Assembly (NCBI GenBank): GCA_944389065.1
Contig: CALXKZ010000078.1
Coordinates: 1-45,693 of the forward strand
Direction of reading: 5' to 3'
Origin: an uncultured Spirochaetaceae bacterium
Lineage (GTDB): Bacteria > Spirochaetota > Spirochaetia > Sphaerochaetales > Sphaerochaetaceae
DNA: 45,693 nucleotides
In this document: in pieces, positions 35,044-43,441 of the stretch
Numbering within the stretch: the stretch's first letter is position 1
Layout of the letters: the number at the start of each line of letters is the position of its first letter
Notes under the pieces: model-generated
Told to the model about the DNA's origin: nothing
Seen by the model: only the letters and a program-made list of their open reading frames with translations
Database searches by the model: none
Position numbers and translations under genes: made by a program

Positions 35044-35526
35044 TCAGGTGTCCCATCCGAGTGCCTTCTTCAGCTCCTGCTCCCTGTTCTGAAGCGAAGA
35101 TGAAACGAATTTCACAGGCTCTTCCTCGCCCGAAAGCACAAGCGACAGACCTTTATGGAAGCCGTCGACTTTACCGAGGCTATACTCGCTTATCCCGGCA
35201 GTGGAACATGACCAGCTTACCTGGATGCCGCCTGATGCCTTCTTCCTCGTATAGAAAACTATATCCGACGGCGTAATTGCCAGAGCCCCCGGCATAAGGG
35301 TTGTGCTATCAGGGGTGATCATGGAAGCCTTTGAATACAGGAATTCTTCGCTCCCGCGCTGCTTTCTTATCATTTTCTCAGTCACTACAGAGGAAATCAC
35401 GTAATAGAGAGCGACAAGCGGAAGCTCAAGAAGTATCAGAGGCCAGATCACCATGCCGCAAAATGATGCATAATATACAAATACTGCAAATACAGCCAGA
35501 ATTGAGAAAAGCACTATCCGCTTCAC
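35044..35526 (-). CDS. Small membrane protein with two N-terminal helices, function unknown
   Basis: From GTG at 35526, 8 bases after AGGGG, the protein has 160 residues: two hydrophobic segments (about 4-20 and 25-45), then a soluble domain with alternating strands (ALAITPSDIVFYTRKK, VSWSCSTAGISEYS, LSLVLSGEEEPVKFVSSS) resembling a PH-like or GRAM-like fold. Another GTG lies three codons earlier but too close to the ribosome site. A downstream role in the envelope is likely but unproven. Confidence 0.55.
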   Translation of the reverse strand: MKRIVLFSILAVFAVFVYYASFCGMVIWPLILLELPLVALYYVISSVVTEKMIRKQRGSEEFLYSKASMITPDSTTLMPGALAITPSDIVFYTRKKASGGIQVSWSCSTAGISEYSLGKVDGFHKGLSLVLSGEEEPVKFVSSSLQNREQELKKALGWDT

Positions 35527-35559
35527 TGGAATCACCCCTGATCGTAAATTTCTAGCCAG

Positions 35560-35568
35560 ATTTTAGCA
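35560..35568 (-). promoter_or_regulatory. Possible extended -10 promoter
   Basis: Minus strand TGCTAAAAT, about 33 bases before the GTG of the two-helix membrane protein gene; no clear -35. Confidence 0.35.
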
Positions 35569-35643
35569 TTATGGGAAAAAATCTGCTACTCCGGTTTGTC
35601 AGAAACGGCCACTTAGCGCGTATAGAATTCAAGGAGGCAATGA

Positions 35644-37689
35644 ATGATTAGATTGCTATCAACACTTCTTCTGGCGCTTTCACTGGCTGTGCTGCCATCA
35701 TGTGAAGAGCCAAAAAGTCGTGGAACAATGAGAATCAACCTTGAACATGCAACAAGATCCATCGTTCCATCGGGCTACCCGTTAGAGGTAGAAGAATACA
35801 GGATTACGGGAGAAGGACCGCAGGGAGCTGATTTCGAGGTACGGACAGAACGTACATCAATCACAGTCGAAGGTCTTGTATCCGGTGAGTGGATGCTGGA
35901 AGCTGAAGGAATGAATGCGCATGGCGATGTCCTTGTCAGAGGCAGCACAGTATTCGCATTCTCCGCAGCGAATCCAAGCACTACCATCACACTCGATGAG
36001 CTTATCGGAACAGGATCCTTAAGTATCTCTCTTACCTGGGATCCGACCCTGATTGTAGGAAGCGCTGAAGTAAAGCTTTCAATCCGGCCACAGTATGGCT
36101 CTGATACAGAGAAAGAACTGATGCTCACATCAATCAATGCAAAAGCCGGAACCGCATCTTACAAAGGAGGAGGATATGCCGCAGGCTCATATGTGCTATC
36201 TGCGAAGCTATATGACAGTGGTATTCTCGTAGCAGGCTGCGCAGAGGCGGTGAGAATCGCAGGAGACCAGGAATCAGAAGGAGCAATTGAATTTGATCTT
36301 AACAAAAACCCTACTGAACCCGGAACTCTTGAAATCGTAAATACAACAGGAGTTCCGGTGGCATTCACAATCAGCGGTATTGAGGAAACAGTAGAGGCAG
36401 ACACTCAGATATCTGTCAGCTTAACATCATCATCGGATAGTGTTGAGAATTATCAGGTATCCTGGTACCTCAATGGAGAGAAGCTTGGAGATGGTCCATC
36501 ACTGACATTCACTCCATCCCTGGGCATCCACAGGCTTGATGCAGTCGCATCATCATCACTTATTGGATCAACAGGCAGTACCGCAGTGAATTTTGAAGCT
36601 GTTACTTCGGTTGCGGAAGGAGTTCCGAATCAAGGTGGCATCGTAAATGAAGGGACAGGAGGCCTGAATCTAGGCAGCGATGCTCTTGTACGCTTCATGC
36701 CCAATGGGAATCTTATGATATTCTCAAACGATGATGAGACTGTTCAGATCGGAAGAATACTTAGAAACAGCATATCCATAGAGCATGAGACGAGCTACTC
36801 AAGCCTGGGAATAACAGGGACGGTCTCAACATTTGCTGTTGGAGAATACAGCTCCAGCATCTATAAGATCCTTGTAGGTGTCAATGATCCATTCTCCGTA
36901 AAGCTCTATAATTACAGTCCATCCAATCACTCGATGACAAGGACAGTTGAAGCAGATGCATCGCATATGCATATTGATCACGTCAAGGAACAGGATGTTC
37001 CCCCTGCATATTGTGATTTTGCGGCAATGGCTCTGAAAATGGATGACTCTGCTGTCATATCGATAATGGACAGAGACAGAAAGTACATGAACTATGTCCT
37101 TTTCAGACTTGATGAGACAGATCCAGAGAAATTCGTCATCACGAACAGAGCAATAATCGGGCTGGATGTGCTTGGTATAATACCATATCTGGCGACATCA
37201 TCAGCAGATGGATATGCTTTTGCTGCACCTGATTTCTATACGATAATAGTCAAGTATAAGGACAATGAGGAAATAGCCCATGAGGGATACATAGAGATGG
37301 CAGCCGATGAATTCGTAGATACTCCGACAGGACTTGCCTTCATCTCAGAATCCACGATGCTTGTCCAGACAAGCGAATATCTTACTATAATCGAGCAGGA
37401 GGCCCCTGACAACTGGATACGGAAGACAAGCGAAACCATGGATAGCCCGAATACCTCAGGGCTTATCGCTTCCTCGGATTACAGATATGCCTACTACATC
37501 GATCAGACGAATAATGAGATAGTGACACTCGCAATAATTGACTCTGGCCAAAGCTACAGCGAGATTGCAAGGACACCGCTTATGCTGGAAGATGCGGATA
37601 CCATCGTAATCTCCCCAAGCGGTATAAACATGATATTGATGGATGAAAGCAATCCTGAAGCTCTTGCGATAATGCGTATCAAACGCTGA
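35644..37689 (+). CDS. Large lipoprotein with Ig-like and propeller-like regions
   Basis: The 681-residue protein has a clear lipoprotein signal (LLALSLAVLPSC). An N-terminal region follows with MRINLEHATRSIVPSGYPLEVEEY, a motif I associate with surface lipoproteins of spirochaetes, then Ig-like segments (VENYQVSWYLNGEKLGDGPSL near 280) and a C-terminal half (about 340-681) of repeated short strands that suggests a beta-propeller. A strong AAGGAGG site precedes the ATG. It stands alone with a terminator directly after it. It is probably on the periplasmic or cell surface; ligand unknown. Confidence 0.7.
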   Translation: MIRLLSTLLLALSLAVLPSCEEPKSRGTMRINLEHATRSIVPSGYPLEVEEYRITGEGPQGADFEVRTERTSITVEGLVSGEWMLEAEGMNAHGDVLVRGSTVFAFSAANPSTTITLDELIGTGSLSISLTWDPTLIVGSAEVKLSIRPQYGSDTEKELMLTSINAKAGTASYKGGGYAAGSYVLSAKLYDSGILVAGCAEAVRIAGDQESEGAIEFDLNKNPTEPGTLEIVNTTGVPVAFTISGIEETVEADTQISVSLTSSSDSVENYQVSWYLNGEKLGDGPSLTFTPSLGIHRLDAVASSSLIGSTGSTAVNFEAVTSVAEGVPNQGGIVNEGTGGLNLGSDALVRFMPNGNLMIFSNDDETVQIGRILRNSISIEHETSYSSLGITGTVSTFAVGEYSSSIYKILVGVNDPFSVKLYNYSPSNHSMTRTVEADASHMHIDHVKEQDVPPAYCDFAAMALKMDDSAVISIMDRDRKYMNYVLFRLDETDPEKFVITNRAIIGLDVLGIIPYLATSSADGYAFAAPDFYTIIVKYKDNEEIAHEGYIEMAADEFVDTPTGLAFISESTMLVQTSEYLTIIEQEAPDNWIRKTSETMDSPNTSGLIASSDYRYAYYIDQTNNEIVTLAIIDSGQSYSEIARTPLMLEDADTIVISPSGINMILMDESNPEALAIMRIKR

Positions 37690-37697
37690 TGAAAACA

Positions 37698-37734
37698 GCC
37701 ATCGGACGGGCATCCATCCGATGGCTTGCTTTTC
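37698..37734. terminator. Bidirectional terminator between lipoprotein and hydrogenase operons
   Basis: A perfect 9-base stem, GCCATCGGA (37698-37706) with TCCGATGGC (37717-37725), is followed by TTGCTTTTCC on the plus strand and TGTTTTC on the minus strand. A second weaker hairpin around TTTCCTGCTT/AAGCAGGGAAA lies just beyond on the hydrogenase side. Confidence 0.8.
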
Positions 37735-37757
37735 CTGCTTTTCCTCAAGCAGGGAAA

Positions 37758-39503
37758 TCACTGCTTATAGATAGGCACTTCCCTATACTCTGTATGGAGC
37801 AGATGGTGGGCTTTCTCAGACAATGGCTGACCAAGATAGTCAGAATAAAGCTTCTGGATAGAAGGATTCTGGTGAGAACACCTCTTCACTGATTTCTCAT
37901 CATCGGTGTAAAGGCCTTCTGTTCTCTCTTCACGGACATCATCGTCTGTTCCATAAGGCTGTCCACCTCCGGCAATGCACCCGCCACGGCATGCCATGAT
38001 CTCAATGAAATCGAGATCACTCTCACGTCCTGCGGCCTTATCTTCCTTGATCTTATCAAGAAGCGCTTTAGCAGAACCCATACCATGGACTATCGCGACA
38101 CGGATCTTCTTTCCATCAACATCGACCTCACCGCGCTTTACATTATCAAGACCACGGACAAGCTTTATCTCTGGATCTGCAAGCTCCTTGCCGGTAAGAC
38201 CGAAATACGCTGTTCTGATAGCAGCCTCCATTACACCTCCGGTCACACCGAAGATCGTTCCAGCACCAGTATACTCTCCAATCGGATCATCTGCCTCTGA
38301 ATCAGGAAGATTCGAGAAATCAAGGCCACGTGATGCAATGAGCCTTGCAATCTCGCGGGTTGTAAGAACAAGATCCACATCGCGCTCTCCGGAAGAAGAT
38401 GCATGCTTACCATCGCGGGTGATCTCTGTCTTCTTCGCGGTACATGGCATGATTGCGACAGAGTAGATATTCTTCTTATCGATACCGCTCTTCTCACTCC
38501 AGTAGGTCTTTGTGATAGCTCCCTGCATCATCATAGGGCTCTTGGCTGATGAGAGGTTATCAAGAAGCTCCGGATAGTACTTCTCTGCATAATCAACCCA
38601 GCCTGGGCAGCAGGAAGTGATCTGAGGCATAACACCGCCATTCTTGATTCTATCAAGAAGCTCATAACCCTCTTCCATGATTGTGAGATCTGCACCGAAG
38701 TTAGTATCAAAGACATAATCGATGCCGATGCGGCGGAGAGCTGTGTACAGCTTCTTCGTCGAGATCTCGCCTGGCTTGAGTCCGAACTCCTCACCGATTG
38801 CGACCCTTACCGCAGGTGCGATCTGGACAGCAACGGTCTTATCAGGATCGGCAATTGCCTTCATGAGCTCTGTCGTATGGTCCTGCTCATAAATCGCGCC
38901 GACCGGACAATGCGTGATGCACTGGCCGCACTTGATGCAAGGGCTATCATTGAGAGGAAGATGGGCTGCAGGGCTCATTGTGGTCTTGTCGCCACGGCCA
39001 ATGAACTCAAGAGCATATACCCCCTGAAGTCCCTGGCAGACCTGAACACAGCGGCCGCACTTGATGCACTTCTCCGGATCGAGAACGATAGCACCGGTTG
39101 AACGATCCTTAATATCCTCTGCAAGACGGATCTCAAAAGGCTGTTCCCTGACACCATATTCGATTGCAAGCTTCTGAAGCTCACACTTGTTGTTCTTCGT
39201 ACACAGAAGGCATGAGGACGGATGAGTGCTCATTGTGAGCTCAAGTATAGTCCGCCTGACCTCATAGAGATCATGGTCATGTGTGATGATCTTCATTCCC
39301 TCTGCAGCTGGCGTAGAGCACGCACGGAGGATCTTCTTGGAGCCCTCCTGCTTGCATACGCACAGTCCGCACGAACCGAACGGCTTAAGATCCGGATGAT
39401 AGCAGAGCGTCGGAATCTTTATGCCGGCTTTTCTGGCTGCCTCGAGGACGGTTGCTCCCTCTGGCACCTCAACATCTATTCCCTGTACAGTAAGATGAAT
39501 CAT
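37758..39503 (-). CDS. hndD: [FeFe]-hydrogenase catalytic subunit
   Basis: The 581-residue protein has an N-terminal [2Fe-2S] domain (LCYHPDLKPFGSCGLCVC), the His-Cys3 cluster site (HPSSCLLCTKNNKC), two 4Fe-4S motifs (CIKCGRCVQVC, CIKCGQCITHC) and all three H-cluster signatures: TSCCPGW, MPCTAKKTE and MACRGGCIAGGGQP. It ends with the small-subunit-like domain. It makes or consumes H2 and, with HndA-C, couples this to NAD(P) and probably ferredoxin (bifurcation), as in multimeric hydrogenases of anaerobes. ATG 39503 has an AGGAGG site and the family start MIHLTVQG. Last gene of the operon, 10 bases after hndC. Confidence 0.95.
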   Translation of the reverse strand: MIHLTVQGIDVEVPEGATVLEAARKAGIKIPTLCYHPDLKPFGSCGLCVCKQEGSKKILRACSTPAAEGMKIITHDHDLYEVRRTILELTMSTHPSSCLLCTKNNKCELQKLAIEYGVREQPFEIRLAEDIKDRSTGAIVLDPEKCIKCGRCVQVCQGLQGVYALEFIGRGDKTTMSPAAHLPLNDSPCIKCGQCITHCPVGAIYEQDHTTELMKAIADPDKTVAVQIAPAVRVAIGEEFGLKPGEISTKKLYTALRRIGIDYVFDTNFGADLTIMEEGYELLDRIKNGGVMPQITSCCPGWVDYAEKYYPELLDNLSSAKSPMMMQGAITKTYWSEKSGIDKKNIYSVAIMPCTAKKTEITRDGKHASSSGERDVDLVLTTREIARLIASRGLDFSNLPDSEADDPIGEYTGAGTIFGVTGGVMEAAIRTAYFGLTGKELADPEIKLVRGLDNVKRGEVDVDGKKIRVAIVHGMGSAKALLDKIKEDKAAGRESDLDFIEIMACRGGCIAGGGQPYGTDDDVREERTEGLYTDDEKSVKRCSHQNPSIQKLYSDYLGQPLSEKAHHLLHTEYREVPIYKQ

Positions 39504-39513
39504 CGCTCTCCTC

Positions 39514-41301
39514 CTAGTGAATCTCAATTGCGCCGAACTTGCATGTTTCCTTGCAGACGCCGCACTTTATACAGACATTGCCATTGATCTTATGAGGCTT
39601 CTTGACCTCGCCAGAGATAGCTCCGACCGGACACTTTCTCGAACACGCTGTACATCCGATGCACTTCGAGGTGTTGATCTCATAGCTTATGAGTTTCTTG
39701 CATTTTCCTGATGGACACTTCTTATCCTGGATATGTGCCTCATACTCCTTAGGGAAATACCTGAGAGATGACAGAACAGGATTAGGAGCAGTCTGGCCAA
39801 GAGCGCAGAGCGAACCGATCTGCATAGCCTTTGCAATCTGCTGGATCTGCTTTATATCATTCTCCTCACCCTTGCCCTGTGTGATCTTCTCAAGGATATT
39901 GCAGAGGCTCTTTCCGCCGATACGGCATGGAGCGCACTTTCCGCATGACTCATCAACTGTGAAGTTGAGATAGAACTTCGCAACATCAACAATACAGTCA
40001 TCCTCATCCATGACAATCATACCACCGGAGCCCATCATCGAACCTATCTTCTGAAGCCCTCCGAAATCGATAGGCGTATCAAGGTTCTCTTCTGTGATGA
40101 CACCACCGGAAGGACCACCTGTCTGAACAGCCTTGAATTTCTTTCCATGGGCGATTCCTCCGCCGATGTCGTAGACAATCTCACGGAGAGTCGTTCCCAT
40201 CGGAACCTCAACAAGACCGGAATTGCAGATCTTACCTGTGAGCGCGAATACCTTCGTTCCATGGCTATCCTCTGTTCCGATTGAAGCGAACCAGGCGCCA
40301 CCATTGACGATTATCTGAGGAATATTAGCCCAGGTCTCAACATTGTTGATGACAGTCGGCTTACCCCAGAGTCCCTTGTTTGCAGGGAATGGCGGACGTG
40401 GCTGAGGCATACCTCTATGTCCTTCGATTGACTGGAGAAGAGCAGTCTCCTCTCCGCAGACAAATGCACCAGCTCCAAGCCTGATCTCAATATCATAATC
40501 GAAGCCTGAACCAAGGATGTCCTTGCCAAGAAGGCCGTACTCCCTTGCCTGCTTCATTGCAACTTCAAGACGATGGATGGCAAGAGGATACTCTGCACGG
40601 ATATAGATGAATCCGCGCTGTGCCCCGATCGTGCGTCCGCAGATCGTCATAGCCTCAAGGACTGCATGAGGATCACCTTCCAGCGTTGAACGATCCATGT
40701 ATGCGCCCGGGTCGCCTTCATCAGCATTGCAGACTACATACTTCACATCTCCTTCTGCAACCTTTGTGAAGTTCCACTTCATCCATGTCGGGAATCCAGC
40801 TCCTCCGCGGCCTCTGAGACCTGCAGTCTTGAGCTCGTTGATAACATCATCCGGAGACATCTCGAAAAGAACCTTCTCAAGAGCCTTGTATCCGCCTGCA
40901 GCGATATACTCATCAATATTCTCCGGATCGATGGATCCGCAGTTGCGCAGAACGATTCTCTGCTGCTTCTGGTAGAATTTGATATCCTCTACTTCCTCAT
41001 AAGCCTTTCTAGGGGTTTTATTGTACAGAAGCCTTGTGACCTCGCGGCCCTTTACCACATGCTCCGCGATAAGCTCCTTCGCATCCTCTGGCTTGACCTG
41101 AACATAGAAGGAATCCTCTGGCAATATCTTAACAATAGGTCCCTGCTCGCAGAATCCGAAGCAGCCTGTTTTGATTACCTGGACCTGATCTGCAACGCCC
41201 TGGTTCTGTGCCTCATCAATAAGCGCATGATAGATCTGATCGGAGCGTGAGGATTCACATCCTGTGCCTCCGCAGACAAGAATATAGTTCTTGAATCCCA
41301 T
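39514..41301 (-). CDS. hndC: Hydrogenase NuoF-like flavoprotein subunit
   Basis: The 595-residue protein has three parts. The N-terminal thioredoxin-like [2Fe-2S] domain has VCGGTGC and KTGCFGFC. The NuoF core has GLRGRGGAGFPTWMKW, CNADEGDPGAYMDR, GAGAYVCGEETA-like GAGAFVCGEETAL for FMN/NAD, and ESCGKCAPCRIGG for a 4Fe-4S cluster. The C-terminal 2x[4Fe-4S] domain has CIGCTACSRKCPVGAI and CIKCGVCKETC. It oxidises NAD(P)H and passes electrons to HndD. ATG 41301 gives the family start MGFKNYILVC, 4 bases after hndB. Confidence 0.94.
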   Translation of the reverse strand: MGFKNYILVCGGTGCESSRSDQIYHALIDEAQNQGVADQVQVIKTGCFGFCEQGPIVKILPEDSFYVQVKPEDAKELIAEHVVKGREVTRLLYNKTPRKAYEEVEDIKFYQKQQRIVLRNCGSIDPENIDEYIAAGGYKALEKVLFEMSPDDVINELKTAGLRGRGGAGFPTWMKWNFTKVAEGDVKYVVCNADEGDPGAYMDRSTLEGDPHAVLEAMTICGRTIGAQRGFIYIRAEYPLAIHRLEVAMKQAREYGLLGKDILGSGFDYDIEIRLGAGAFVCGEETALLQSIEGHRGMPQPRPPFPANKGLWGKPTVINNVETWANIPQIIVNGGAWFASIGTEDSHGTKVFALTGKICNSGLVEVPMGTTLREIVYDIGGGIAHGKKFKAVQTGGPSGGVITEENLDTPIDFGGLQKIGSMMGSGGMIVMDEDDCIVDVAKFYLNFTVDESCGKCAPCRIGGKSLCNILEKITQGKGEENDIKQIQQIAKAMQIGSLCALGQTAPNPVLSSLRYFPKEYEAHIQDKKCPSGKCKKLISYEINTSKCIGCTACSRKCPVGAISGEVKKPHKINGNVCIKCGVCKETCKFGAIEIH

Positions 41302-41305
41302 AGCA

Positions 41306-41677
41306 CTACTCCTCATTGCCGACGACAAGCTCGTCAACAGCTTTTCCGCCCTCGAGATGCTCCGCTACAATGCGGATTGCATCATCCTTGCTGACATTCC
41401 CATATACTGTCAGCCCTTCACCAGGCTTGAAAACCTCAACGACAGGCTCAGGGCGGCCTTCAACAGCTCCTGACTGTGTGATGATAACGTTATCAAGTCC
41501 TCTCTTCTCGACTTCATCCGCGATAGTATTGAGGACAAGCTTGGCACCCTTCTCTATTCCGGATGTGCCCATAGCGACAACCACATGGACGGTACGGCCA
41601 TGGATATCGCGCTTTTTCAGATTCTTCTCTTCGCGCTCCCTTATAGCATGAAGATCGGAAAGCGAAAGCTTAGCCAT
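41306..41677 (-). CDS. hndB: HndB-like thioredoxin-fold subunit with no cysteine
   Basis: The 123-residue protein has the sequence pattern of the thioredoxin-like [2Fe-2S] ferredoxin domain of HndB: MGTSGIEKGAK, VIITQSGAVEGRPEP and GVxxYGNVS-like turns. There is no Cys in the whole protein. The positions that carry cluster Cys in the HndC N-terminal copy (GGTGC, TGCFGFC) read TSG and SGAVEGR. It therefore cannot hold the cluster by Cys and is probably structural. It overlaps the upstream ATPase-domain gene by 8 bases. Position in the operon makes the call firm; the biochemical role is open. Confidence 0.85.
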   Translation of the reverse strand: MAKLSLSDLHAIREREEKNLKKRDIHGRTVHVVVAMGTSGIEKGAKLVLNTIADEVEKRGLDNVIITQSGAVEGRPEPVVEVFKPGEGLTVYGNVSKDDAIRIVAEHLEGGKAVDELVVGNEE

Positions 41678-42167
41678 AAATCTCTCCTTCTTTCATCCTT
41701 TGCCTCTCGATATATGCCCTGAAGGCCTTTATCCCTGAAGCACTGGAGGGAAATGCATTTTCCCTTCTAAGATCCTCCGTCGAGAATGTCTTATCCACTC
41801 CGGACGACCGTATTGAGACCCATACATCAGTATTCCTGAGGAATATCGGCAGAAGCAGATGGAAGAGATCGCTTAAGCTTCCATCGTCATCCACCATGAA
41901 TCTGAGCTGGGTATATCCTTTTCCTTGTGTTAAGCTGCAGCGTCCGCCAGATGCCTTCCGTATGACCGCAAGACCGCGTCCGCGCCCTTTGCCCTTGGTT
42001 GTTGCTCCCTCAGCAAACGGATCACCTTCAAGTGTCCATTCACCATCATCAAGGATATCTATCTTCCAGACCCCCTCCTCCTCTTCAGCCAAGGCCTTTA
42101 TCATTCCGGCCCCTGCCTCAGTACTGTTATCAACAGCTTCCAGGATGAGATCTGCCACGCTGTGCAT
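41670..42167 (-). CDS. Histidine-kinase-like ATPase-domain protein in the hydrogenase operon
   Basis: The 165-residue protein has a GHKL-type ATP-binding fold: N-box EAVDNSTEAGA, a G1-like DDGEW and a glycine-rich KGRGRGLAVI lid. No phospho-accepting His domain or membrane part is seen, so it resembles an anti-sigma/SpoIIAB-like ATPase. Genes of this kind are, as I recall, often placed between the NuoE-like and HndB-like genes of hydrogenase operons in anaerobes; the job is not known. It starts in a TGATG overlap with hndA and runs 8 bases into hndB. Confidence 0.75.
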   Translation of the reverse strand: MHSVADLILEAVDNSTEAGAGMIKALAEEEEGVWKIDILDDGEWTLEGDPFAEGATTKGKGRGRGLAVIRKASGGRCSLTQGKGYTQLRFMVDDDGSLSDLFHLLLPIFLRNTDVWVSIRSSGVDKTFSTEDLRRENAFPSSASGIKAFRAYIERQRMKEGEIYG

Positions 42168-42631
42168 CAGGCGAATTTATCGAGTATGCCTGAAATCTGG
42201 TTCTTGGAAACCTTTCCGAATACTTCTCCGGAGATTGTCATTACCGGAGCCAGACCGCAGCATCCCACGCAGCGGACAGCCTCAAGGGAGAACTTCCCGT
42301 CATCCGTAAGACCACCGACACCAAGTCCAAGCTCTTTCCCGAGCTCATCGATTATGATGTCACCGCCTTTGAGATAGCATGCAGTGCCAAGACAGACCTG
42401 GATATTGTATTTACCGGGTTTGTTCAGTTTGAAGAAGTGGTAGAAAGTAAGAACTCCCCAGATTGTGGCAAGAGGAATTCCGAGCTGTCTTGAAACCTCA
42501 TCTGCTGCTTCTCTTGATACATATCCGAACTCTTCCTGGACACGATGGAGAATCATGATGAGATTGCCTGGCTTGTCTTTCCACTCAGCCAGATATGCAT
42601 TCAGCTCATCTGAGAATATGTTCTGAGCCAT
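42167..42631 (-). CDS. hndA: Hydrogenase NuoE-like [2Fe-2S] subunit
   Basis: From ATG 42631 (AAAGGAGG ribosome site) the protein has 154 residues, with the NuoE fold: an N-terminal helix bundle (LIMILHRVQEEFGYVS) and a cluster site with CLGTAC and CVGCCGLAP (C-x4-C and C-x3-C). It shuttles electrons inside the hydrogenase complex. It is the first gene of the operon, divergent from rex across 168 bases with promoters for both. The reading frame extends upstream, but the ribosome site and family start decide for 42631. Confidence 0.93.
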   Translation of the reverse strand: MAQNIFSDELNAYLAEWKDKPGNLIMILHRVQEEFGYVSREAADEVSRQLGIPLATIWGVLTFYHFFKLNKPGKYNIQVCLGTACYLKGGDIIIDELGKELGLGVGGLTDDGKFSLEAVRCVGCCGLAPVMTISGEVFGKVSKNQISGILDKFA

Positions 42632-42646
42632 AAGCCCTCCTTTGTC

Positions 42647-42685
42647 ATTCGTTAAGATTTTACTGAATTGAGTTATAGTTTGCAA
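42647..42685 (-). promoter_or_regulatory. hnd promoter with overlapping imperfect palindrome, candidate Rex operator
   Basis: Minus strand: -35 TTGCAA (42680-42685), 17 bases, -10 TAAAAT (42657-42662). Over the -10 lies a 9-4-9 imperfect palindrome (42647-42668), arms ATTCGTTAA and TTACTGAAT, 7 of 9 positions symmetric. The inner part GTTAA-N4-TTA resembles the TTGTTAA-N4-TTAACAA type of Rex site. Confidence 0.5.
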
Positions 42686-42725
42686 TAAAACACCGTATTT
42701 TTTTATCATTCAGATATCTAAAGCA

Positions 42726-42754
42726 TTGCTATTAATCCAATTTATAGCTACACT
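42726..42754 (+). promoter_or_regulatory. Probable rex promoter with a palindrome in its spacer
   Basis: TTGCTA (42726-42731), 17 bases and TACACT (42749-42754). A 9-3-9 imperfect palindrome, GCTATTAAT and ATTTATAGC (42728-42748, 8 of 9 positions symmetric), fills the spacer. It does not look like the hndA palindrome. Confidence 0.4.
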
Positions 42755-42799
42755 CAGCAAAAATATATTACAGCTATCACATTATTTTGGAGATATACG

Positions 42800-43441
42800 A
42801 TGAACAGCGATATGCTTATCAGGATAACAAGGTACTATAGGGCTCTTAATCGTCTAAGAGCGATAGGATTAGAGAAAGTCTTCGCACACAATCTATCAGA
42901 TGCAGCAGGAGTATCAGCCGCAGTTGTGCGGAAGGATTTCTCCCTTCTGGCAATCCACGGGCAGAAAAGAGGCGGGTATGAGATAACAGACCTCATAGAG
43001 AAACTGAGCGCCATACTCGGCAAAGGAGATCCTCAGAACGTAATCGTCATCGGCTGCGGCAGAATCGGGAAGGCTCTGATGCATTATTCCGGCTTTGACC
43101 CCGATGGAATACGTGTTGTTGCGGGTTTCGATACAGATCCAATAGTCTATTCAGATGTATCCCACCCGGTGCCAGTATATCCGCTATCAAGGCTAGAAGA
43201 AGTCATTGATGCTCTAGGGGTACGCGTTGCAATAATCACAGTGCCGGAATCCTCTGCTGCCGATACAGCGGAAAAGCTGATTGAAGCAGGAATAAAGGGA
43301 ATACTGAACTTCTCGCCCATCACACTTAAAGCAAAGCCTGCCTCTGCAGGAGAGCAGGCCTGTGTAATACATAATATAAACATTGCGCTGGAGCTTGAGC
43401 AGATCTTCTATCAGCTGCAGTTCCCTGATACGGTCAGGTAA
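42800..43441 (+). CDS. rex: Redox-sensing transcriptional repressor Rex
   Basis: The 213-residue protein has the Rex winged helix (ITRYYRALNRL, AHNLSDAAGVSAAVVRKDFSLL, GGYEITDL) and a Rossmann NAD(H) domain with VIVIGCGRIGKAL, the family's GxGxxG-type site, then FDTDPI, a conserved turn. Rex is released from DNA when NADH rises and typically controls fermentation and hydrogenase genes. It is divergent from the hnd operon, its natural target, with palindromes in between. GGAG lies 7 bases before the ATG. Its stop directly abuts that of the convergent glycosylase gene. Confidence 0.95.
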   Translation: MNSDMLIRITRYYRALNRLRAIGLEKVFAHNLSDAAGVSAAVVRKDFSLLAIHGQKRGGYEITDLIEKLSAILGKGDPQNVIVIGCGRIGKALMHYSGFDPDGIRVVAGFDTDPIVYSDVSHPVPVYPLSRLEEVIDALGVRVAIITVPESSAADTAEKLIEAGIKGILNFSPITLKAKPASAGEQACVIHNINIALELEQIFYQLQFPDTVR

